A DNA stretch of 64,000 nucleotides from Undaria pinnatifida (GCA_012845835.1 JABAKD010000026.1:5037699-5101698); one strand, 5' to 3'; shown: positions 35,590-45,426, counted from the stretch's first letter. The notes: generated by a model from the letters alone, not told the origin. Translations and numbers: made by a program.

Positions 35590-38500
35590 CTCCACATTAA
35601 ACCGTTGTTTCTACCATGTGTACCATATATATATACCCAACGACATCAGTGCACCCAGAGTCCATGTTGATTCTTCATCCTAGAGAGATACAAATTCTGT
35701 GGTCACAAGACTCTGTGAAACAGAATAAACCAAACAGTCCCAATTCATCAAGGTAAAGCAAGTGAAATGCTAGCGTACTGGGTACGAGAACACAACAAAA
35801 CAAGCAAGACAATAAAAAAAAGAGAGAGAAAGGAAAAAAGAAAAGAAAAGAAAGAACAGAAAAATTAAAACAAAGCAAAACAAACGGCAGGTGTTCCGAA
35901 GAATGTTATGTTTAGTACCTGGTAATATTTAGTATTAGACTAAGCATCTAATATCTAGTATCTAGCATAGACTATACTTAGTGCGAAACCGAAAAACAAC
36001 TACAAAAAGTGGCCCTGGGGTATATATTTCGATGAGGGAATGGAACCCCTACAACGTGGAGGCCAGCCTGGCATCGTACAACTGGTTCTTCGCAGGGATG
36101 CATGTCACCCTTCATGCGACTCGCCGAACAGCTCACGGCGCTTCGCTTTTGGTGTGCACGCGATGTCTGCCTGGTGGTTGAAAACCCTACGAGCTCCGCC
36201 CCGGCACTGTGGGGATGCGAGAGTATACTAGGATCGAATTGTATCGAATAGTATCGAATAGCGTTGAATAGTATCGAATAGTATCACTATGTTTATGCGA
36301 TAATGGCTGTGCAGTAAATGAGTACAGCCTACCGCTATGGTCATATGGCCACCGTACGCAACCTTGATCCGTTTTGGATCTACTGGATCTACACGCCCGG
36401 GGTATGGGGTTCAGATGCAGGTGTTGCGGGTAACCTCTTCGGAAACAAAAGCGTCGTCGGTAAAAGAGAACGAATCACGCCGTATACAGGGTGGTACAGC
36501 AGTGTCATGTCCGTTGCGTAGATGAGATACACAAATTTTTGAGGGTGAGGTATTTCTGTGTAATAGAACGCTAAGCACCGCCGTTGACGCAGTCTACGGA
36601 ACATAATGTTGGATCCTGTGGGTTTCATGAAGCGCCGCTGTCCCGTGCCGTATGTCCCGAGGTGTGTCCCGGGGTGTAAATGTCTGCAGGGATGAACCTG
36701 TGCCACGCAGTTAACAGTAGAAACTCATACCAGCAAGCCTCACCACGAAAGTCATAACGTTATTGTCCTGGGTATGCTCGGATCCGATGAAGAACCTCCT
36801 GCCCCTTATCGCTTACCGTTCTCCGTATCACGCCCGCCCGCCCGCCCGCCCGCCCACCCGTCCGCCCACCCACCCGCCCACCCATCCACCACCCAACCCA
36901 CCCACCAGGTAACTCGCCGAGGGAAACACATCAGTGGTCAGGAGGAAGTGGGGGCCCATGCAACCGCACCAACGCCCGCATGGAGAAACAAGTCGTCGCG
37001 GAAGGAACGGCCACAGACCCCCAGGTTCGTGATTATAAGGCGATGGACTTATTCGGCACCGTATACCTGGTATGTCAGTTTGTAGCAGACGCCCTCGGAC
37101 GAATTCAAATGCTGCTTTCCTCGACGACCGGTAGATAGCGAGAACGCCGAGCGCCGCATCTCTGGAGAGATCTCGGCGATATCTCCCACACTGCCCGGAA
37201 GGATGGCTTTCCGGGTGTCTATGGTATCTCCACCGCCCCTGATCCCCAGGGATCAAGTCGACATACTCGACATGCTCGACATACTCACGCCTCTGTATTC
37301 AACGGCAGCTGCTGCAATAGTAGCTTGCGCTGCTAGACTGGTAACGGTGACCGCCGGTAGGGACAGGACAGCTCGCGCTGTCGTTACCGCGGTTACCGCG
37401 GGAACTGAGGGATACAGCGCCAGCTAGCGCTGAATTACGAATAAAATTGAGCTAAACTTACACGCAGCAGGTGTGAAAATACGCGAAAGTGTGGTGAGCT
37501 TAAGCTTTATTTCTCCTTATCTATCCGCCCGAAGATGAAAGAGAAGAGAAAAAAACGTCCTTTTGTAGTTGCAAGCGTTCCGCTGGTTATTAATAGGTTA
37601 TCAATAGGTTATTAATAGGTCATTAATAGGTCATTAATAGGTTATTAATAGGTTATTAATAGGTTATTAATAGGTTATTAATAGGTTATTAATAGGTTAT
37701 TAGTAGGAGGAAATCGGCTCTGAAATTGACGTTAGTAAGGGGGGTGCTATAATCTTTCGCATACCTGGTACGGTAGCAGCTTCATGGCCGCAGAGAAGCG
37801 AACCAACATGTAATGTGGCAACATTTTCGACAGTTTTCCAGGCCCAACGACCTGCTATCACACGGCGACATTTTTTTTGTCTCGCTGTGCTCGACCTTGT
37901 ATAAGGAACCATCTAGCCCAAGGACACTATGCAAACATGCTCTTTAGATTGATTCTACGGCGCTGAAAGGCTGACTGGCGCGCGTGTGGTAGGCAACTCC
38001 AAACCACATGGTTTTCTCCATACCACCGACACCTTGTCCGTTGTACGCACAGATTTGTTTTTCGTACGCGGTCCGCTGCGTGATCACACCACACCGCCTT
38101 GTTTTCCCCAAACCTTCAGGGTGCTGCTCTCGCCGGAGGACGAACCGGAGTACCTGGCGGTGCTTTTACTGCAGAGGCTTATCCGCGGCCGGGCGGTCCA
38201 AAACGTCATGTTCGAGGGGAAAGAGCGGCGAAAGGAGCTCATTCGGGAGTTGCGCATCGCCAAACAGGTACGTTTGTCGAACGGGGTGACTCGTTGGCCG
38301 GGGTAGTTGGCCGGGGTAATTAGTTGGTTGATGGCGACGGACGCATGGTATGGTCGGAATGCATCTAAACTTTTCTGAGGGTTCTCACTGCTGGGGCTCT
38401 ATATTTTACGAGGTACTTCGAAGTACCAGGTATGCTTCGCTAAACAAATACATGTTAGAGATACCCTGACGGTGAAGCCAGGTAACCTATTCCAAGGCCT

Positions 38501-41500
38501 ACGCATTAGGCATACAACGAGCAATGACAATCCAACGAGACTGGGTAGTGCCTCCATTGAGAGGCCCCCGTCATTCAGGAATAGTTAGGCCCAAAAGCGC
38601 TCGCACCCCTGATTATCGTGGCGCGCGTTGTCGTCGATGCTCTAATCAGCCAATCGGCGTTTGTTTGTAGACGCTAGGTGCGGTAGAGGCAAAAGGTAAC
38701 ACCTAATAATCTTTCTAAGGGGTCCTCACCTGAGGAAAGAGCTCTTTTCTGAACCGAAAACCTGACTAGTTGATCAGTCCTATGGCCTAGGTTGTGATAG
38801 CAAATACCTGGTACATTTTTTCGCTGGTTTTTTGCAATAAAGTATATTCCAACGATACCATCGTTGCTTCGACGACGGAAAGCAATACTTCGAAGTATAT
38901 ACATATATATATATACTCCGGGGTATATATCTTGAATTAGTATGAATCCATTCAATATGCGGCGTTGTATGGTAGGGTTATGGATGTGCCGATCGCAAGG
39001 CGGGTGTCATCGAAAATTCCCGCTGTCTCAATATTGGCTCCTGAGCAATGCTGGTAGTCTATTGGCTCAGGTGCCTCTTTGGTCAGAAATTAACCTGCCC
39101 AAACGCGCTACATACAGTGATATACCCGTGCTAAGACCATTTCGTTTTAAGACCACTGTAAATCGACTTGTCCCTTAAAAAAACTACTTGCAATTAGTAT
39201 GGAATCGTGTTTGCAAAAGTAAAAAATAAGACCATATTAGAGATAAGACCACCAAAATTGTCTCAAAGAGGGTACACCTATCTTGTCATGTATCATGTGC
39301 GTGTGCGCACGTTTCGCAAAGCATGTGCGCAATCTCTGTCATTATTGATTTCTCCGCTTTTCTTTTCCAATGCTCCTGCCTTGTCCTTCTTAGGTTATAA
39401 TCGGGGGGAGAAAGAGGCTATCTAAAGATTGCCCTTCACACTTTTTTAAGGGTTTTGGTTACCCTGCCTCCCATATCTTTGGTTTTTCCCTTCCTACGTC
39501 ACGAGGGGGGAGAACGACCTACGACTCTTCCCTTCCTCCGTCACGAGGGGTGTGGGTTCGTTTTTCCCAGTCTTCGCGTCTCACCCCAACCTCTACCTAT
39601 CTCCCGTTCTCCCGCTCATGAACTCTACAAGTACGACATACCTCTTTTTTCGAAAGTTGAGCAACATTTTGTACCCCCAAGGGTCCTTGAATTCACATCC
39701 ATAATGGTGCTAAATTTGCACGCCCTGTACAAATACATTATTTGCTATTTGTCTGGCAGGCAACTACTCTCTGGAAAACCTGCGCAAATATTAGTCTGGA
39801 AGCAAATACTTTCTTGAGAAGCTGCGCAAATATTTGTCTGGAAGCAAATACTTTCTTGAGAAGCTGCGCAAATATTTGTCTGCAGGCAAATACTTTTTTG
39901 AGAACCTGTGCAAATATTTGTCTGGCAGGCAAATACTCTCTGGAAAACCTGCGCAAATATTTGTCTGGAAGCAAATACTTTTTTGAGAAGCTGCGCAAAT
40001 ATTTGTCTGCAGGCAAATACTTTTTTGAGAACCTGCGCAAATATTTGTCTGCAGGCAAATACTCGCTTGAGAAGCTGCGCAAATATTTGTCTGCAGGCAA
40101 ATACTCTCTTGAGAACCTGCGCAAATAGTTGTCTGGCAGGCAAATACTGCCCTGGAGAACCTGCGCAAATAGTATTGTATTTGTCCTGACAACTATTCTG
40201 AAAAAACAGCTGTTACTGCAGGGAGGTCGGAGGGAGAGATTAGCCGTATCATATGTCATGCGATGGGAGATTGGTGTCGGAAATACAACAGCAAATCCCT
40301 GAAGCGTGCATCTGAAATATCTTTTGATCGGAGTGAAAAAACACAGGATCAGCCAAACCGAGAAAAAATGAAAATCTATCGACTACCTATGAGTCATATT
40401 ATATACTGAGTATTTTTTAATATTCAAATGCCATCCCCGTCGACCATTGCCATTTATTTCTTCGGTACTGACAGCTGGCATGTTGACATGCACAGCCCGC
40501 GGTAGTTGCTCGTGCCGTGATGGGGAGCTGGTTTGGTTGTGTGCAGGACCACTGATATTCGCGGCGGCAAATACACCGGGCTCAACGGCCTTTTCGCGGC
40601 TGCAAATACACCGGGCTCAACGGCCGTATTTATGCATTACGCATGTACCCCATATAATGTACGTACTTGTACGCCGAAGAGGTCAATATCTCCGCATCCG
40701 CAATACATTGTTTGCAGGCAAATAGTTTATTGAGAACCTGCACAAATATTTGCTTGCAGACAAATACTTTCTTGAGAAGCTGCGCAAATATTTGTTTGGA
40801 AGCAAATACTTTCTTGAGAAGCTGCGCAGATATTTGTCTGCAGGCAAATACTTTTTTGAGAACCTGTGCAAATATTTGTCTGGCAGGCAAATACTCTCTG
40901 GAAAACCTGCGCAAATATTTGTCTGGAAGCAAGTACTTTTTTGAGAAGCTGCGCAAATATTTGTCTGCAGGCAAATACTTTTTGGAGAACCTGTGCAAAT
41001 ATTTGCCTGGCAGGCAAATACTCGCTTGAGAAGCTGCGCAAATATTTGTCTGGAGGCAAATACTGCCCTGGGACAAATACACGCAACTATTATTTGTATT
41101 TGCTATGGATATTTGTACAGGGTGTGTAAATTTGCTCGATTTTCCCCACTGATTCCTCGTGTTGATACCCCTGAAAATGGCCCTTGTATTTCCGTTCACA
41201 ATGATATCAAAATTGGTCGATTTTTCCCGTTGGTTGCTCATGTTATATGGCCCCAGTTGACCCTTACATCCCCATCTCCAGAATTGTACTACTGTAAAGA
41301 TAGTCGCTTTCAAGGCGATGTTTCGTGGGGTATACTAATAACAATATACCCTGGGATACCCGATGAGGTACCCGGGTACCTACCCGGGTACAGTAGAGTG
41401 GCCCTATACAGTGCCGGTATGTGCACTATAGAGGAAAATACCGGCACCATAGTGGCAGCCGGCACTACTCCGTATACTGCCACCACTGGGTTTTCCCATG

Positions 41501-42478
41501 TGTGCCAAACGATTCCACGGGGAATATTAATACAGCGGTGAAGAAGCACTACTACAGAGGAACCTAGACTGCACTCCAAAACGGTGTACTCTACTAATGT
41601 GAACACGCTTTTCATCGCCTTCGCCCGCTGATTCCTCCTCGTGTCATTCTTGCCCCCGTATAAGCCCTCGGACATACTGTGGGATACCCAGTTTAGTAGG
41701 CCCTCTGAACAGGCCAGGGTTGCCGCTCTCACATCCGTGTCTCTCTTATCTCAGGTTGGGTATTATATATAGGCTCAAGTATAGACGTGACAATCGCACA
41801 GGTTTTGGTATAGGCGTGTAAGGCGTGACCAAGCCGATTTGACCGCTCTTTCATTCGTTTTCTATTGAGATGGGTGCCCTTAAACCGGGTACCGCCACTG
41901 TACCTAATAGGATCGCGTTTCGCCCGCAAAATTATCCGTGTGTTTTCTTCTGCTTCCCTTCACCCAACCTCGCCTTTTAGCTGGAAGGAGACAGCGCACA
42001 GGCGATAGAGATGCAAGCAAGGGCCGTCGAGGCGCGACAGCAACGGGTTCACGAAGCCGCGCTCGACAATATGGCCGGAGAGGTTGTCAGCGCGCTTTTC
42101 GCCAACATGGCCGACAGAGCAGACGGCCTCGACGTCGATGGCGTTAGCGGTAGCGGTAGCCAACCAAAACGCGACGCTATCGAGGTAGAATCGCGAGAAA
42201 GTCGGGAAAAACTATCGAGTGACAGAAAGCAGGGGGCAGCAAGGGCGCAAGAGCGAGTTGAGAAGATGTTGCCCTCGGGTAACCAGGAAGAAGAGGACGG
42301 TGGACGTCGAGAACGGGAGGGGAGTGGAAACCAGCAGGCAGACGGGAATGGGGGCGGCAACGGGGTGGGTGCAGGCAAGGATGGGCCCGCGGGGGAGGAC
42401 GGAGTGGGAGGGAGCGCAGCTGGGGGGGCGGCTCCACGCGAAAACGACGCGGCCACACCTGGTGCTGGGCGGAAATAA
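25916..42478 (+). CDS. CFAP91: CFAP91/MAATS1 homologue, 11 exons
   Basis: This is a spliced gene. Exons are 25916-25964, 26780-26936, 27767-27960, 29398-29575, 30386-30473, 32528-32677, 34107-34183, 34829-35075, 36942-37024, 38120-38267 and 41981-42478, giving 622 residues with all phases consistent. The ATG is the first after an in-frame TAA at 25895. Conserved blocks are [72 protein letters not shown] and [22 protein letters not shown]91 (FAP91/CaM-IP2) organises the calmodulin- and spoke-associated complex at radial-spoke bases in motile flagella (family knowledge). The conserved block expected after residue 457 is missing. Exon 9 is the least certain. Confidence 0.9.
26780..26936 (+). CDS. 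CFAP91: CFAP91 exon 2
   Basis: The acceptor is GTCCTGCAG ending at 26779 and the donor is the perfect GTGAGT at 26937. It encodes [19 protein letters not shown], equivalent to the conserved YFERP-x-LP segment. Confidence 0.88.
27518..27725. repeat. GATC-rich dispersed repeat, copy 2
   Basis: GATC-dense stretch with AGATCATGTCGACCAGGGATC, related to 4365-4560 and 58720-58985. It lies in CFAP91 intron 2, immediately before exon 3. Confidence 0.6.
27767..27960 (+). CDS. CFAP91: CFAP91 exon 3
   Basis: The acceptor is CGCTCGCAG ending at 27766 and the donor is GTATGT at 27961. It encodes [18 protein letters not shown], the most recognisable CFAP91 motif ([13 protein letters not shown] in relatives). 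Confidence 0.95.
28398..28545 (+). repeat. (ACATCACCA)n minisatellite
   Basis: Nine-base units AACATCACC with a few variants, in CFAP91 intron 3. Confidence 0.95.
29034..29186. mobile_element. MITE family A, copy 4
   Basis: Runs from CAGTACAGGGCACCTGATAA to GTGCCGTCCTGTACTG, with the core GGCTGGGTTTATTATGTGGG. It lies in CFAP91 intron 3. Confidence 0.75.
29398..29575 (+). CDS. CFAP91: CFAP91 exon 4, GC donor
   Basis: The acceptor is CAAG ending at 29397. It encodes [20 protein letters not shown] and [13 protein letters not shown]. It ends ACCAG followed by GCAAGC, a second GC-AG intron. The split codon AG+G joins to ARDERLKVL of exon 5. Confidence 0.92.
30386..30473 (+). CDS. CFAP91: CFAP91 exon 5
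   Basis: The acceptor is TTCTTAG ending at 30385 and the donor is GTAATA at 30474. It encodes [18 protein letters not shown] and [10 protein letters not shown]. Two further tandem copies follow at 30865 and 31076. Confidence 0.9.
30534..30815 (+). repeat. (ATG/ATGACG)n microsatellite
   Basis: Long TGA/ATG trinucleotide array with ATGATGG variants in CFAP91 intron 5, between exon 5 and its first downstream duplicate. Confidence 0.95.
30830..30862 (+). repeat. Interstitial telomere-like repeat
   Basis: GGGTTAGGGTTAGGGTT followed by GGGGTTTGGG, directly abutting the duplicated exon. A similar tract is at 31056-31080. Confidence 0.8.
30865..30930 (+). pseudogene. Duplicate of CFAP91 exon 5, in frame
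   Basis: Open 22-codon copy ([20 protein letters not shown] then IE) followed by a GTAAAA donor. TGAG at 30861-30864 could serve as a phase-0 acceptor, but the upstream tract is G-rich TTAGGG-like sequence rather than polypyrimidine. It is either a cassette exon or a decaying duplicate. Confidence 0.6.
31076..31146 (+). pseudogene. Second, degenerate duplicate of CFAP91 exon 5
   Basis: Reads [20 protein letters not shown] before GTAGGTAAAAAG, and lies right after a GGGTTAGGG tract. An 18-19 bp piece around the donor (GCGCATAGTAGGTAAAAAGT) is itself tandemly repeated. Splicing is unlikely but untested. Confidence 0.6.
32528..32677 (+). CDS. CFAP91: CFAP91 exon 6
   Basis: The acceptor is CCTCTCCAG ending at 32527 and the donor is GTGGGT at 32678. 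It is 50 codons, phase 0, containing [14 protein letters not shown] and ending RRRDIIK. Coiled-coil-like charge pattern. Confidence 0.93.
32878..33012 (-). repeat. Repeat family F, copy 1
   Basis: Reverse complement reads TCACGGCGCTT, TGTCTGCCTGGTCGGTGAAA and CCCGGCATTGTAGGGACGCG, matching 36100-36235 and, in part, 63425-63485. Confidence 0.7.
33664..33932 (+). repeat. 13-bp minisatellite GTATGGTGTAGTA
   Basis: About 20 units with period 13, mostly perfect, in CFAP91 intron 6. Confidence 0.95.
34107..34183 (+). CDS. CFAP91: CFAP91 exon 7
   Basis: The acceptor is TGCCCAG ending at 34106 and the donor is GTGAGA at 34184. It encodes [17 protein letters not shown], matching the family DYSDY-S-VYGPLSRLG block. 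It ends in phase 2, completing at 34829. Confidence 0.9.
34240..34375. mobile_element. MITE family B, diverged copy
   Basis: Contains AATGCCGGTATGTGCCAG, ACCGGCACTATTCAGG and GTGCCAAGCGATTCGCCGGC. It shares the GCCGG/CCGGCACTAT ends and the AAGCGATTC core with the reverse copy at 41390. Confidence 0.5.
34829..35075 (+). CDS. CFAP91: CFAP91 exon 8
   Basis: The acceptor is GCCGCCAG ending at 34828 and the donor is GTAAGG at 35076. It encodes [17 protein letters not shown] and a basic stretch followed by [13 protein letters not shown], matching family YLNTYEGLVELE. Confidence 0.92.
35529..35590 (+). repeat. (TTG)n microsatellite
   Basis: About 20 perfect TTG units in CFAP91 intron 8, preceded by AT-rich TATTTAGTA-type repeats (35355-35520). 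Confidence 0.95.
36100..36235 (+). repeat. Repeat family F, copy 2
   Basis: Forward copy of 32878-33012, with CTCACGGCGCTTCGCTTTTG, ATGTCTGCCTGGTGGTTGAA and CCCCGGCACTGTGGGGATG. Confidence 0.7.
36942..37024 (+). CDS. CFAP91: CFAP91 exon 9 (candidate)
   Basis: The acceptor is GTGGTCAG ending at 36941 and the donor is GTTCGT at 37025. It is 27 codons plus two bases. It is the only segment I found that bridges phase 0 (35075) to phase 2 (38120). It encodes a Pro/Arg-rich linker ending KERPQTPR, like the poorly conserved PRLPTP linker in relatives. The acceptor could differ. Confidence 0.5.
37590..37708 (+). repeat. 11-bp minisatellite GGTTATTAATA
   Basis: About ten near-perfect units in CFAP91 intron 9. 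Confidence 0.95.
38120..38267 (+). CDS. CFAP91: CFAP91 exon 10
   Basis: The acceptor is AACCTTCAG ending at 38119 and the donor is GTACGT at 38268. It encodes [20 protein letters not shown], the IQ-like, strongly conserved core of CFAP91, and ends in phase 0. Confidence 0.96.
39758..40175 (+). repeat. 42-bp minisatellite, block 1
   Basis: About ten units of 42 bp with GCGCAAATATTTGTCTG, GGCAAATAC and TTGAGAACCT variants; GCGCAAAT occurs at 39782, 39824 and 39866. The period is a multiple of three, so several frames stay open on both strands. It lies in the last CFAP91 intron. Confidence 0.95.
40712..41075 (+). repeat. 42-bp minisatellite, block 2
   Basis: About nine units of the same 42-bp family as block 1, in the same orientation and separated from it by about 540 bp of unrelated sequence. 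The variant order (GAAGC, GCAGG and GGCAGG subtypes) resembles block 1, suggesting segmental duplication. Confidence 0.95.
41390..41540 (-). mobile_element. MITE family B, copy 3
   Basis: The reverse complement carries AATCGTTTGGCACACATGGG, CAGTATACGGAGTAGTGCCG and GCACATACCGGCACTGTA, in the same order as 12301 and 17651. Confidence 0.8.
41981..42478 (+). CDS. CFAP91: CFAP91 exon 11, C-terminal
   Basis: The acceptor is CGCCTTTTAG ending at 41980. The exon is 165 codons plus TAA. It is phase-compatible with exon 10. It starts [20 protein letters not shown] and contains [14 protein letters not shown], resembling the extreme C-terminal IVAELVYSFL region of animal CFAP91. It then runs into a Glu/Arg-rich and a Gly-rich disordered tail. 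Assignment to this gene rests on phase, strand and moderate similarity. Confidence 0.7.
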   Translation: MEGDSAQAIEMQARAVEARQQRVHEAALDNMAGEVVSALFANMADRADGLDVDGVSGSGSQPKRDAIEVESRESREKLSSDRKQGAARAQERVEKMLPSGNQEEEDGGRREREGSGNQQADGNGGGNGVGAGKDGPAGEDGVGGSAAGGAAPRENDAATPGAGRK

Positions 42479-42625
42479 GGCTCCACTTTTTTTTCCCTTA
42501 AGGTATCCATTGCGGTGCTAAGGCATTTAATACGGTTTGTTGTCTTCGTCATTAGTGGAATATGGAATATGGTAAGGTGTTTCGTTAATAAGGTGTGACA
42601 TGTTCGTCACTTAGTGATATGTTAA

Positions 42626-42902
42626 GCCGGTCGCCCCGGTGGCGTATCAGGTTATCCTCGAGCCTGGTATAGGTCAGTTTCGTGAGTTCGAGCCCCGCCG
42701 AGTGCATACTCGTATAAATTCGTTGGGACTTTTTCTTGTGCACAAATTGACCTGCGGAAAGCGCGAGGGCGTGAGTTAGCAACACTCGATGAAAAATCGA
42801 CGAGCAGTGGGATTGCTGAACCCTATGCGCGATATAAAATTGAAGGCAAGAACCGGGGGGGAGAAGGGACGACACCTGTGACCACAGCTTGTCCAGAAGC
42901 TG
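42626..42902 (+). mobile_element. tRNA-derived SINE, copy 1
   Basis: The 5' part has an A-box-like TGGCGTATCAGG and a B-box-like GAGTTCGAGCCCC at tRNA-like spacing. The body shares GCGAGAGCGCGAGTT-type, GCTGAACCCTATGCGC and GGGGAGAAGGG words and the TGTCCAGAAG end with 43279-43540. Confidence 0.75.
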
Positions 42903-43278
42903 GAAAGTAAAAGTGTGCGAAGAAAAAAAGAAAAAAAAGAAAAAAAAGAAATAAAAAAGTCAAGGTATGATACAAGGTGTGATGTGTCCGTCACAAGCGA
43001 TATGCTAAAGTATTCGACGAGGTGTGATGTGTTCGTCACTATTAATAGTGACATGCTACGGAGGTATTCAATAAGGTGTGACGTGCTCGACAATAGCGAT
43101 ATGACAACAGAAGGAGGCAGCAATCTTGCGCGTTAACCACTTTGTGTCATAACGCAGCTTGCATATAAGCAACGCACGCTACAAGTATATTAGCACCACA
43201 CACTACATTACCCTTTTAAAACTACACCTACGTTTTGCCAACAAACTACTTGAAATTAATGTTGATTTTTTTTCTCAG

Positions 43279-43540
43279 TTCCCGGCGGTTCAATGGTAAG
43301 CCGCGTGATAATCGAGGTCAATGTCCTAGGTTCGGACCCCGCAGGGGTCTCTTTCCTACACATTGACAAGCCGAAAGCGTGCGAGAGCGCGAGTTGGCGG
43401 AATTCGATGCTAATCGACGAGCTAAAAAAAAATGAAAAAATTGGGAATGCTGAACCCTATGCGCTACAAAAATGAAGGCATGTACTAGGGGGGAGAAGGG
43501 TAGATACCTATGGCCACGGCTTGTGGCTTGTGTCCAGAAG
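43279..43540 (+). mobile_element. tRNA-derived SINE, copy 2
   Basis: The head has GGTTCAATGGTAAG (A-box-like) and AGGTTCGGACCCC (B-box). The body matches copy 1 in order, including the A-rich tract, GCTGAACCCTATGCGC and the closing GTGTCCAGAAG. Confidence 0.75.
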
Positions 43541-43740
43541 ATCGCTGAGGGTAAAACCTCGTACTACAGAGTAGTTGAACCGGGAAAAAAAAAGGTAATA
43601 TTGCTGGACTGCGAAGGAGGTTGGGTTAAAATGACTCACGACACGTAGGATGATACGTGCCAGTGTGACGAGCTTAAGCGTTGTTTTCCCCCATCCGGAG
43701 GTGGATACAATATATAAGCTAATAACACCAATAAAACAAC

Positions 43741-44020
43741 ATGGAGAAAAGCAACGACAGGGCGAAGAGTTCATTTCGTGTAAGTGTGTTTCGGTACGAA
43801 AGGAAGGAAGGAAGGAACGTGGAGACTGAAGTAGTGCAAATACCAGGTACCAGGTATACTCGAAGGGATGGAGAGAAAAATACGCATAAAAGGACGATTT
43901 TACGCAGGGCGCGCAGGATGACGAGGCGTTTCTGGCCAACTTCGTGATGCCCGCCTTTTGGCGCAGCATCGGGAACAATCGTGCCGCGGCCTCTCTCTTG
44001 TGGTTACCCTTTTGCGTGTG
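43741..44020 (+). CDS. Possible small two-exon gene, unrecognised
   Basis: The ATG at 43741 follows a TATATAAG box (about 30 bp upstream). A first exon of 13 codons (MEKSNDRAKSSFR) ends at a perfect GTAAGT donor at 43780. An acceptor TACGCAG before GGCGCGC (about 43907) opens DDEAFLANFVMPAFWRSIGN and continues about 20 residues to TGA. The product would be about 51 residues. The second exon looks protein-like, but I recognise no family. It could also be an isolated exon relic. Confidence 0.3.
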
Positions 44021-44991
44021 ATACCACGCCAAGTGCTCTCAGTCACACATGACACGGCACTGAAAAAAAAGTCCGTTCGTTCGAGCTGCTAAAGCCAAAA
44101 TTCAGCACCCTTGTACGTGCATATATATTTTGTTTCTTGCAACCCCCGCCCTCTCGCACCCTTTGGTCCAACGCGTTGCACAGGTGCGAACCGAAAGAAT
44201 AGCCGTTGTTGGGACGGGCTAGATGACATGATGACAAACGCGAAAGCGGCTTTGCGCGGTGATTTTCGTCATCAAGCCCTCTCTAACCTAACGTCCCTTA
44301 CCCGTTTGACCCGCTGCTTTTTCTAATCCTTTTGTGCCGCTATCAAAAGCGCAATAGTGGTGAACCGAAATAACAGCCTACGTTAGCGCCGGATAGATGC
44401 CTTGTTGACAAACGCGAAAGCGGTTTTTGTGCGGTGATCTGCTGCATGGAATCCTCTCTAACCTATAGTCCCACGCCCTCTTTAACGTTGACATGCCGCT
44501 TTTTCTTCGCGCGGCGAACTGTTTATGTCCTATAATAGGACCGCCCGACGACTATCGCGCTGAGGAGCGCTGAAAATTGCGGCCGGAATCGTTTCAATGG
44601 AGGTAGCGGCGGGCCAAGAAAGCGGATAACTCTACGATGTATTGATGTAGATATTGTGCGCAGAGTGATAGAGATCGCACTGCTTCCTAAGGGTTTTTCT
44701 TTTTCGTCGATGTGGCAAGCTCGCACCGACGCTCAAGCCTGTTTGCGATATCGGGAACACCTCTACTATGTATAGCACGATGGATAGTTTGGTGCATAGC
44801 ATAGTGTGCAGCATGATGTGTATGGCATGGTGTATAGCATAGCGTGCATCTCGCGGTATGTGCCGTGATGTATTGCATGATGTATATAATGTTCAGCAGC
44901 TACTGTCCAAGGACACGGAAATATCTAGAAGCTATTCAAAGCGTCAGAAGCAGCACAGAGCAGTTGTCTCGGAGTCCCTCGGGGCGGCGTG

Positions 44992-45185
44992 AGTACAGCA
45001 CAGGACACCTATCGTAGTGAAAAACGGGGTAATAATAAAGGGAAGTTGATATTTATAGGACTGTAAAAACCCGGGAGCCGTTATACTGAAGGTAATGTAT
45101 AACGCACCCTCTTCCCAAATAAGAAACCCCAGCCTGGGTAATTTTTTCTGCTTCTTGTCATTAACAGGTGCCCTGTGGTGTACGA
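44992..45185. mobile_element. MITE family A, copy 5
   Basis: Runs from GTACAGCACAGGACACCTAT to TTAACAGGTGCCCTGTGGTG, with the core CTTCCCAAATAAGAAACCCC in the same orientation as copy 1. Confidence 0.8.
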
Positions 45186-45426
45186 CGACAGGCATCCGAT
45201 GTAGCACGCCCCTTTTCCGTTGAGGATGTTGGTCGGCAATGGCGCGGTCCATATTGTCCTGGTTGGCGCAGTTTACGGTGATAGTTTTTGTAATACAGGG
45301 CTTTTCACGGGTCATGGCCCGACCCTGCGGGTCGGGTTGGGAAGTGTTCGAAATCCTGCGGGTCGGCTCGGGTTGGACTAGGAAAGTTCGGATCTCATGC
45401 GTCGGGTGGGGTCACCATTACCCGAC

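Noticed and set aside
39758-41075. Resemblance to a CRISPR array (regular ~42-bp units)
   Set aside because: Units are contiguous with no unique spacers, and the genome is eukaryotic.
39738-41313. Long ORFs (173 and 227 codons minus, 128 plus) over the 42-bp repeats
   Set aside because: They exist only because a 42-bp unit lacks stops in several frames. The region is within a CFAP91 intron.
42626-42705. Intact tRNA gene
   Set aside because: A- and B-box-like words are present, but no consistent acceptor stem or anticodon arm. It is better explained as a SINE head.
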